Shown here: positions 6,089 through 10,855 of the stretch, piece after piece | How positions within the stretch are numbered: the stretch's first letter is position 1 | Layout of the letters: each line of letters starts with the position of its first letter | Assembly (NCBI RefSeq): GCF_035712165.1 | Contig: NZ_DASTBH010000417.1 | Span: 1 to 10,855, forward strand | Reading direction: 5' to 3' | Source of the DNA: DASYTH01 sp035712165 | GTDB taxonomy: Bacteria > Actinomycetota > Actinomycetes > Mycobacteriales > Pseudonocardiaceae | DNA: 10,855 bases | The notes under the pieces: generated by a model | Database searches by the model: none | Seen by the model: only the letters and a program-made list of their open reading frames with translations | What the model was told of the DNA's origin: nothing | Translations under genes and position numbers: made by a program

Positions 6089-7551
6089 GCCGCAGCGGAA
6101 CCTCGACGCTGCTGATCTCGCCAAACAGCGTCCTTGCCAATGCACTACTGCGCACCATCGACCTCCTCCGACCGCGGGTGCAGGCTGTGCGGCCCACACG
6201 GATCGAGTTCGTGGTCGGCACCCAGATCAACGGCGCCCCGCATTTGGGCACCAACCTGGTCCAGACCGCCGCGTTCCTACTCGCAAAAACCGCCCGCCGT
6301 GAGTTCTCCATCGACACCCGCGTCCAGTTCGGCGCCCTGGACAACGCCCCGCATGAGGTGGTACTCGACCCCGAAACCCACCACGCATACCAACAGACCT
6401 ACGTCCATGCCTTGGGCAAGGACAAGATCACCGAGCTGATCGATCGCTACTACACTGTCTTCTTCGACTCTCTGTCAGAGGCTTCAGGAACCGACTACGC
6501 GGTCGAGACCTACACCGATCAACAGGCCACACCCGGCTTTCGGGCAGAGTTCCTGCGCACGCTGGAACGTCTGGAGGACATCCGGTGGTGGATGGCCCCG
6601 TCGCACGGAACAGTCCACATTCGCATACCCTGTCCTGAATGTGGCTGGGCAGAGAAGCGTGCCGACCGCACCAAACTGATCCGGTTTGGTGAGGACGGTG
6701 CCACCTTCACCGCGGTCTGTTTCGATCACGGCCGTTACGAGGCACACATCGATCCCGAGGACGATGCGCCTTATCTGGACCTGGCCACGCTATACCGCAA
6801 CCTGGTCAAGGAACGCACCCTTGGCCGAGCCACCGACGTTCTGCACGTAATGATGAAGGGCGGTGACTGGGCATTCGGCTGTCAGCTTGTCGACGGCGCC
6901 CTCGGCGCGCTAGGCACTCCTGCCGCGCACATGCCAATCCGCATCTTCACCCCGCAGGTCCTGGCTCCTACGGGGGCCAAGCTGTCCAAGTCGCTGCTGC
7001 GTGAGCGTGACACACGCCTGCTGCCTGCCGATGTTGAGCCTTGGATGGTCGACACCACCACCTGGCCCGGCGCACTCGACAACTACGTCGACTCGCTCGT
7101 TTGGCTGGTCGGCGAGTTGCTCACAGACCCTAAACACTTCTTCCGCTCGTTCACTGTCAAGGAGCTCGGTCGCCTCATGTCCGCCCGACCTGTCACGTTG
7201 CCGGTCCGCGCCCACGAGATGGGTATCTACAAGCGTTACTTCGACCTGATCGCGAGTGGGCGGAAGAGTGTTGAGGTTCGGGTGAACGACTCGAGTCGGC
7301 GGAAGATCAGGGCGGGGTCGCTGATCCGGTTCCGGTGTCAGGGGGATCAGGTGCTCACCCGGGTCACGCGAGTCGCGCGGTATGCGAGCTTCGAGGAGAT
7401 GTTCGACCATGAGCGGATTGGCTCGGTCAACCCGCTGGCCACCCGCGAGGAGCAGCTCGCCAACATCCGGCAGATCTATCCGCCCGAGCGGGAAGCACTC
7501 GGGGTGGTTGCGATCGGCATCGAGCTGGTGGATCCACCACGGCCGGCCTGA
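6085..7551 (+). CDS. Class I aminoacyl-tRNA synthetase-like protein fused to ASCH domain
   Basis: A 488-residue fusion. TTG 6085 forms a TTGA overlap with the previous stop and is preferred; residues encoded before it are a shadow of the NTPase gene, and GTG 6178 is the fallback start. The N-terminal part is a class I synthetase-type nucleotidyl transferase: the HIGH-like motif NGAPHLG (49-55) sits in GTQINGAPHLGT (45-56), and KLSKS (299-303) matches the KMSKS loop. Between them a zinc-knuckle-like C183-x2-C186-x25-C212-x2-H215 and KGGDWAFGCQ recall class I LysRS architecture, while the NGxPHxG form recalls MetRS. Only about 70 residues separate KLSKS from the C-terminal ASCH domain (374-488, motif GRKSVEVR at 392-399), so no normal anticodon-binding domain fits. 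It may activate an amino acid or acid with ATP and deliver it to RNA or a small molecule, with ASCH (a PUA-like fold) binding RNA or nucleotide. This is unlikely to be a housekeeping synthetase. Confidence 0.82.
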   Translation: MSRSGTSTLLISPNSVLANALLRTIDLLRPRVQAVRPTRIEFVVGTQINGAPHLGTNLVQTAAFLLAKTARREFSIDTRVQFGALDNAPHEVVLDPETHHAYQQTYVHALGKDKITELIDRYYTVFFDSLSEASGTDYAVETYTDQQATPGFRAEFLRTLERLEDIRWWMAPSHGTVHIRIPCPECGWAEKRADRTKLIRFGEDGATFTAVCFDHGRYEAHIDPEDDAPYLDLATLYRNLVKERTLGRATDVLHVMMKGGDWAFGCQLVDGALGALGTPAAHMPIRIFTPQVLAPTGAKLSKSLLRERDTRLLPADVEPWMVDTTTWPGALDNYVDSLVWLVGELLTDPKHFFRSFTVKELGRLMSARPVTLPVRAHEMGIYKRYFDLIASGRKSVEVRVNDSSRRKIRAGSLIRFRCQGDQVLTRVTRVARYASFEEMFDHERIGSVNPLATREEQLANIRQIYPPEREALGVVAIGIELVDPPRPA

Positions 7552-7567
7552 CCCCGCACGGTCAGGC
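7546..7567. terminator. Shared hairpin between convergent operons
   Basis: GCCTGACC (7546-7553) and GGTCAGGC (7560-7567) form a perfect eight-base stem with a six-base loop. It covers the stop codon of the ASCH fusion (7549-7551) and the opposite-strand stop codon of the SARP gene (7562-7564). No T tract follows on either strand. A bidirectional terminator is a reasonable reading, because the two genes are separated by only 10 nt and face each other. Confidence 0.5.
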
Positions 7568-8386
7568 GCCCTTGCGGAGTTGCCAGTCGCTGGCTACGAA
7601 GCGGGGGTCGTCGACGAGGGGGTCGGCGGAGAGGATGGCCTGGTGGAGTTGGCGGAGTTGGCGGGAGGGGTCGACGCCGAGGTGGCGGCCGACGGAGGTG
7701 TGCAACCTGCGGTACACCTCCAGGGCGCGCCACGGTAGGCCGCTGCGGTGCAACGCGAGCATGTACTGGGCGTGGAAGTTCTCGAACCACGGGTGTTTGG
7801 CGCACAGCGCGGCCAACTCGTCGAGCAGCAGGCGGTGCCGGCCGAGGCGCAGGTCGGCGTCGATCCGCAGGTCCAGCGTTGAGAGCCGGCTCTCCTCCAG
7901 CCTGGTCCGCTCGATCTGCAGCAGCGGGCCGACCACCACGTCGACCAGCGCCCGCCCACGCCACAGCTTGAGCGCGTCACCGAGAATCCGGGCCGCACTG
8001 TGATAATCCCCCAGGCTGACCGCTCGGCGGCCGCTGGCGACCAACTGCTCGTACTGGCCGGTGTCGATGTGTCCGGCCGGCACGTCCAGCGTGTAGCCGC
8101 CGGGGCCGGTGAGCAGGATGTCCTTGGACGACCGGTCGGCGCCCTCGGCGAGCGCGTTCTTCACTTTGCGGCGCAGGTGCAGGATGTAGGTCTGCAGGCT
8201 GGCCAACGGTAAGCGGGGTGGCCGGCCGCCCCAGATTTCCTCGATCAGCGCCGATGCCGTCACCACCTGCCCGGTGTTGATCGCCAGCATGGCCAGGACC
8301 TGGCGCTGCTTGCGGGCCGAGGGCACGATGGAGGTTCCGTCCACGGATCCCTGCAGCGGCCCGAGAACCTTGATCTCGACCCTCAT
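7562..8386 (-). CDS. SARP-family transcriptional activator (first of two)
   Basis: A 274-residue short SARP of the AfsR/DnrI/RedD type, which are activators of antibiotic clusters that recruit RNA polymerase to direct-repeat sites. ATG 8386 is chosen over TTG 8407 because AGAGGAG (8395-8401) lies directly upstream and the protein then begins MRVEIKVLGPL, the family's usual first strand. The OmpR-type winged helix (1-95) includes KQRQVLAMLAIN, LIEEIW and LQTYILHLRRK, followed by GPGGYTLDV. The bacterial transcriptional activation domain (about 100-255) includes ALKLWRGRALVDV, RLEESRLSTLDLRIDADLRLGRH and ALEVYRRLHTSVGRHLGVDPS. There is no ATPase or TPR extension. It is last in a minus-strand operon, 17 nt after the DUF397 gene. 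Likely targets are promoters of the neighbouring biosynthetic cluster, though no heptamer repeats were seen in the one plus-strand gap available. Confidence 0.95.
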   Translation of the reverse strand: MRVEIKVLGPLQGSVDGTSIVPSARKQRQVLAMLAINTGQVVTASALIEEIWGGRPPRLPLASLQTYILHLRRKVKNALAEGADRSSKDILLTGPGGYTLDVPAGHIDTGQYEQLVASGRRAVSLGDYHSAARILGDALKLWRGRALVDVVVGPLLQIERTRLEESRLSTLDLRIDADLRLGRHRLLLDELAALCAKHPWFENFHAQYMLALHRSGLPWRALEVYRRLHTSVGRHLGVDPSRQLRQLHQAILSADPLVDDPRFVASDWQLRKGA

Positions 8387-8403
8387 GAGCTTGCTCCTCT
8401 TGG

Positions 8404-8601
8404 TCAATGGTCGCCCAGGGCCCGGCGGAACCGATCCCAGGCCCGCGCCGGCAGCATGAGCACCCCGCCCGGCGGGTTCTTCGAATCACGTATCGCCATC
8501 GCCCCGGAAGCCAGGAACGCGATCTCGACACACACGTTTCCGTCGCCGTTGCTGTGGCTGCTCTTGCGCCACACGACGCCGGGCGGAACTGGGGCGCACA
8601 C
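8404..8601 (-). CDS. DUF397 domain protein
   Basis: A 65-residue protein that is essentially a single DUF397 domain: VVWRKSSHSNGDGNVCVEIA at the N-terminus, then AIRDSKNPPGGVLMLPARAWDRFRRAL. GTG 8601 has AAAGGAG seven bases upstream, a strong ribosome-binding site. DUF397 proteins are common in actinomycetes beside XRE-type DUF5753 regulators (BldB/WhiJ-like systems in development and antibiotic control). That pairing is present here, with the DUF5753 gene ending 19 nt upstream. Its biochemical role is unknown; it probably works with the DUF5753 product. It is normal in length and composition. Confidence 0.93.
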   Translation of the reverse strand: MCAPVPPGVVWRKSSHSNGDGNVCVEIAFLASGAMAIRDSKNPPGGVLMLPARAWDRFRRALGDH

Positions 8602-8620
8602 CGGTCTTCTCCTTTGTCAC

Positions 8621-9385
8621 TCAGGCCCGGCCGAAACCGATCGCGGCGATCAGCTCGCGCGATGCGTCGGGTTCCAGCGCCACGGCCCGCAGCCCTTGGA
8701 ACCTGATGACGTACAACTCGACATCATCGGGCTCCTCCAGGTAGATCCCCTTGTCCAGCAGTTCGACGTAGCCGATGTCCGGATATCTGGCGTCGAACGA
8801 AAGGATGTAGAACGGTGTGCCCATTGCCGGGTACGCCTCGGTGGCCGGCACCACCCGCAGGTCGACGTTGGGCAACTCGGACAGGTCGATCAGATGCCGT
8901 AGCTGGCGACGCATCACGTCGGGGCCACCGACCTGGATCCGCAGCGCGCCTTCGGTGATGATCGCCTCGAGGTGAATCGGGTTGGGACTGTGTAACCGCG
9001 CCTGCCGCCGGTTCCGCGCGCCGACCCGGCGCCGGATCAGCGCCTCGGACGTCCACGGCTGGTTCGCCCTGATCACCGCGGCGGTGTACTCCGGCGTCTG
9101 CATGAGACCGTCCACCAGGTCGATCTTGAAGGTGCGCACCTTGGTCGCTTCGCTTTCCAGTTCGACATAGACGAGAGCGTCGTCGACGAGGGTGTCCTTG
9201 CCGACCGAGTCCCACCAGCCGCTCTTGCGCTCGGCCAGGAACGGGTTGACCACCACACCCCGCTCGGGGTTGTTGATGGCATATACCGGGGCGAACCGGG
9301 TGCCGTCCACCGACGAGGTGGGCGACACCCCGTTCCGGGCCCGGGTGCGCCTGGCGGGAAACCACGCCGCATTGCTCTCTGACAT
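8621..9385 (-). CDS. DUF5753 protein lacking the usual N-terminal HTH
   Basis: A 254-residue protein. The DUF5753 domain runs from about residue 60 to the end: GWWDSVGKD, VYVELESEATKVRTFKID, GLMQTPEYTAAVI, RRRVGARNRRQARL, the central ITEGALRIQVGGPDVMRRQL and the C-terminal VRFQGLRA-like strand. In most family members an XRE helix-turn-helix of about 60-70 residues precedes this domain. Here residues 1-60 are a polar, Arg-, Ser- and Pro-containing stretch ending NPERGVVVNPFLAERKS, with no recognisable HTH. ATG 9385 is well supported by GGGGAG six bases upstream; the open frame further upstream lies within the preceding SARP gene and is not natural protein. It sits 44 nt after that SARP and 19 nt before DUF397. 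It may act as a sensor or partner protein without DNA binding of its own. Confidence 0.9.
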   Translation of the reverse strand: MSESNAAWFPARRTRARNGVSPTSSVDGTRFAPVYAINNPERGVVVNPFLAERKSGWWDSVGKDTLVDDALVYVELESEATKVRTFKIDLVDGLMQTPEYTAAVIRANQPWTSEALIRRRVGARNRRQARLHSPNPIHLEAIITEGALRIQVGGPDVMRRQLRHLIDLSELPNVDLRVVPATEAYPAMGTPFYILSFDARYPDIGYVELLDKGIYLEEPDDVELYVIRFQGLRAVALEPDASRELIAAIGFGRA

Positions 9386-9429
9386 GTCTTTCTCCCCGAA
9401 TTGACCTCGGCAAGCGCCTCCGCCGCCGG

Positions 9430-10239
9430 TCAACCCACGGCGCCGATGGGGGCCGGCCGCCGAATCGCGACCGCGTCCAGATCGACGTCCGAGTTCAGAA
9501 TCGCGTGCTGGAGTTGCTGCACCTGAACGGAAGGCTCGACGCCGAGTTCGTCGACCAGCCGCTTGCGCAGCCGCCGGTAGATCTCCAGCGCCTTCCACTT
9601 ACAACCGCAAGCGTAGAGGGCGGTCATATATTGTTCGCACAGCTTCTCGTGCAACGGGTATAGAGCCGTGAGCTCGGCCAGCTCACCGAGCAACTGGTGG
9701 TGCCGGCCGATGCGCAGATCGGCTTCGATCCGGGACTCCAGCACGCCGAGCCGGCTCTGCTCGAGCCGTTCGACCTCGACGCCGAGGCGGAACCCGACCC
9801 GGACGTCGACCAGCGTCGGACCGCGCCAGGTCTCCAGCGCGCTACCGAGCAGCTTGGACGCCGCGGCGTAGTCGCCGGCCTCCATGGCCCGCTCGCCGGA
9901 CGTGGACAGCTGCGCGAACCGGTGCACGTCGACGTCTTCCGGCGCGATGTCCAATGTGTACCCACCAGGCCGGGTGATCAGGATCTGCTTGCCGGCGCCG
10001 GCCAGCATCGCGTCGTCGATGTGCTGCCGCAGCCGCAGGATGTAGGTCTGCACCAACTGGGTCGCCGACCGCGGCGCCTCGGTGATGCCCCACAGCTCCT
10101 CGATCAGCGTGGACACCGGGATCAGCTGCCGGGCGCAGATCGCCAGCATCGCCAGCACCTGCCGCGGCTTGCGTGCGGTCGGAACGACCGGCACACCGTT
10201 GTGCCACGCCTCGAGCGGTCCAAGAACCTTGACCTTCAT
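9430..10239 (-). CDS. SARP-family transcriptional activator (second of two)
   Basis: A 269-residue short SARP, visibly related to the other SARP in the window. ATG 10239 has GGAGGAG upstream, begins MKVKVLGPLEAW, and overlaps the stop of the transposase-derived gene (ATGA). The winged-helix domain (1-95) contains ARKPRQVLAMLAI, LIEELWG and QLVQTYILRLRQ, followed by RPGGYTLDI. The BTAD region (about 105-250) contains LETWRGPTLVDV, RLEQSRLGVLESRIEADLRIGRH and ALEIYRRLRKRLVDELGVEPSVQVQQLQ. It is presumably a pathway-specific activator. Two non-identical SARPs in one transcription unit suggests a cascade or promoter division, not simple redundancy. The C-terminal tail (DAVAIRRPAPIGAVG) is not conserved between the two. 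Confidence 0.95.
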   Translation of the reverse strand: MKVKVLGPLEAWHNGVPVVPTARKPRQVLAMLAICARQLIPVSTLIEELWGITEAPRSATQLVQTYILRLRQHIDDAMLAGAGKQILITRPGGYTLDIAPEDVDVHRFAQLSTSGERAMEAGDYAAASKLLGSALETWRGPTLVDVRVGFRLGVEVERLEQSRLGVLESRIEADLRIGRHHQLLGELAELTALYPLHEKLCEQYMTALYACGCKWKALEIYRRLRKRLVDELGVEPSVQVQQLQHAILNSDVDLDAVAIRRPAPIGAVG

Positions 10240-10855
10240 AGCGTGCTCTCCTCCATCTGTGATTCCTGTGGACGCCCGGACGAGGCGTCCAGCACTGACA
10301 TGAAGCGGGAGACCGGTGCGCCGGCGGGACGAACCGAGCGCGCCGGACGGGCCGGACGAACCGGACGGGCCGGCCGCTGCGCGCGCAGCGTGCGGTACGC
10401 GTGCGCCGCCGAGACCAGCGTCACGTGGTGGTGCCAGCCGGCATACGACCGGCCCTCGAAGTCCTGCAGGCCGAAGTTGTCCCGCAGCGCGGCCATGTCC
10501 TCCTGCCCGGACCGCCGGCTCAGCTCGACCAGGTCGACGATCTGGGCAAGTCGGACATTCGTCAGGTTGGTCAGCCAGACTCCGGTCAGCCGGCCCGCGG
10601 CCGAGTCCCGGGACCACTGCCCGACGACCCGGCGCGTCCCACCGTGCGCACAGGTCGAGGTGAGATGAACCCGGCCGTCGGACGGGCAGGTGTCGCACAG
10701 CGACAGCAACGAGTAGTCGACGCCGGCGCCGGATCCCGCCCGGTCATGCACCCGCAGCATGACCTGCCGGCGGCTGGCGGACAGCTCGGCCAGTTCGCCC
10801 GCGGTGGCCACGGTCAGAGCGCCGGCCGGCGACCGGGTCTGCGCCACCGGCGTGG
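10236..10855 (-). CDS. Transposase-derived protein (IS701-like C-terminal domain), 5' end outside window
   Basis: The frame is open to the right edge. The first start inside the window is GTG 10847 (203 residues) but the gene may begin further out. From WLTNLTNVRLAQIVDLVELS to FEGRSYAGWHHHVTLVSAAHAYRTL it follows the C-terminus of IS701-like DDE transposases, where the conserved block reads roughly RWRIExDYRELK then GLDHFEGRS. In this alignment by eye, the catalytic Glu position holds Gln (codon at 10503-10505, in RRSGQEDM) and the flanking Trp and Tyr are also lost, so the transposase should be inactive. After the domain come six RPA-type tripeptides and a short tail ending EESTL. Its stop overlaps the SARP start, so it is the first visible gene of the regulatory operon. 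It may be a decaying IS remnant or a protein kept for another role. No IS ends or target duplication were seen. Confidence 0.7.
   Translation of the reverse strand, partial: TPVAQTRSPAGALTVATAGELAELSASRRQVMLRVHDRAGSGAGVDYSLLSLCDTCPSDGRVHLTSTCAHGGTRRVVGQWSRDSAAGRLTGVWLTNLTNVRLAQIVDLVELSRRSGQEDMAALRDNFGLQDFEGRSYAGWHHHVTLVSAAHAYRTLRAQRPARPVRPARPARSVRPAGAPVSRFMSVLDASSGRPQESQMEESTL
10323..10376 (-). repeat. Six tandem 9-base units encoding RPA-type tripeptides
   Basis: Six imperfect 9-base direct repeats, with plus-strand consensus near CCGGACGRR, lie in frame in the transposase-derived gene. They encode RPA-RPV-RPA-RPA-RSV-RPA, an Arg/Pro-rich, probably disordered, positively charged linker. Replication slippage would explain its origin. 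Confidence 0.75.

Noticed and set aside
7204..7548. Cupin domain at the C-terminus of the synthetase-like protein, which would match known hydrazine synthetases
   Set aside because: The segment carries the ASCH GxKxxExR signature and overall pattern, and no cupin metal-binding His/Glu motif is seen.
9386..9598. Upstream extension of the DUF5753 frame that might have supplied the missing HTH
   Set aside because: The extension lies within the SARP coding region and the following gap, reads as Gly/Arg/Ala-rich low complexity, and contains no HTH pattern. GGGGAG before ATG 9385 marks the start.
9697..10668. 323-codon open frame on the plus strand, and another at 8456-8902
   Set aside because: Both are antisense to well-supported regulators and show no recognisable domain.
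1..10855. CRISPR arrays, tRNA or rRNA genes, complete insertion sequences, attachment sites
   Set aside because: No spaced repeats, cloverleaf-like segments, IS terminal inverted repeats or flanking duplications were seen by eye. A tRNAscan or repeat-finder run would settle this.

Overview
The window is GC-rich DNA from an actinomycete. Third codon positions are mostly G or C, GTG and TTG starts occur, and it carries SARP, DUF397 and DUF5753 regulators, which are hallmarks of Streptomyces and its relatives. The genus cannot be fixed from the sequence. It looks like the edge of a natural-product gene cluster.

Region 1 (start to 4510, plus strand) is a tight operon: a 5'-truncated amidase, a glutamine synthetase-like ligase, an adenylosuccinate lyase-family lyase and a GNAT acetyltransferase. 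This is the enzyme set of the fosfazinomycin/kinamycin hydrazine pathway. There, hydrazinosuccinate is N-acetylated (GNAT) and fumarate is eliminated to give acetylhydrazine (lyase). Acetylhydrazine is then ligated to glutamate (GS homologue) and deacetylated to glutamylhydrazine (amidase). The window would therefore supply a hydrazine synthon for a product with an N-N bond. The nitrous-acid-forming and N-N-forming enzymes should lie upstream of base 1.

Region 2 (4511-7551, plus strand) follows a probable terminator. It holds a three-gene cassette joined by GTGA and TTGA stop/start overlaps: an unrecognised helical protein, an AAA_28-type P-loop NTPase with an altered Walker A motif, and a class I aminoacyl-tRNA synthetase-like protein fused to an ASCH domain. 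A 13-base palindrome abuts its first start codon. Its base composition is visibly less GC-rich than Region 1. I do not recognise it as a described system. It may be a transferred nucleotide/RNA-acting module or, less likely, part of the N-N pathway.

Region 3 (7562 to the right edge, minus strand) converges on Region 2 across a shared hairpin. In transcription order it carries a transposase-derived protein (IS701-like C-terminal domain, catalytic Glu apparently lost), a SARP, a DUF5753 protein with no visible HTH, a DUF397 protein and a second SARP. Close spacing and good ribosome-binding sites suggest one regulatory operon whose promoter lies right of the window. The SARPs are plausible pathway-specific activators for the adjacent biosynthetic genes.
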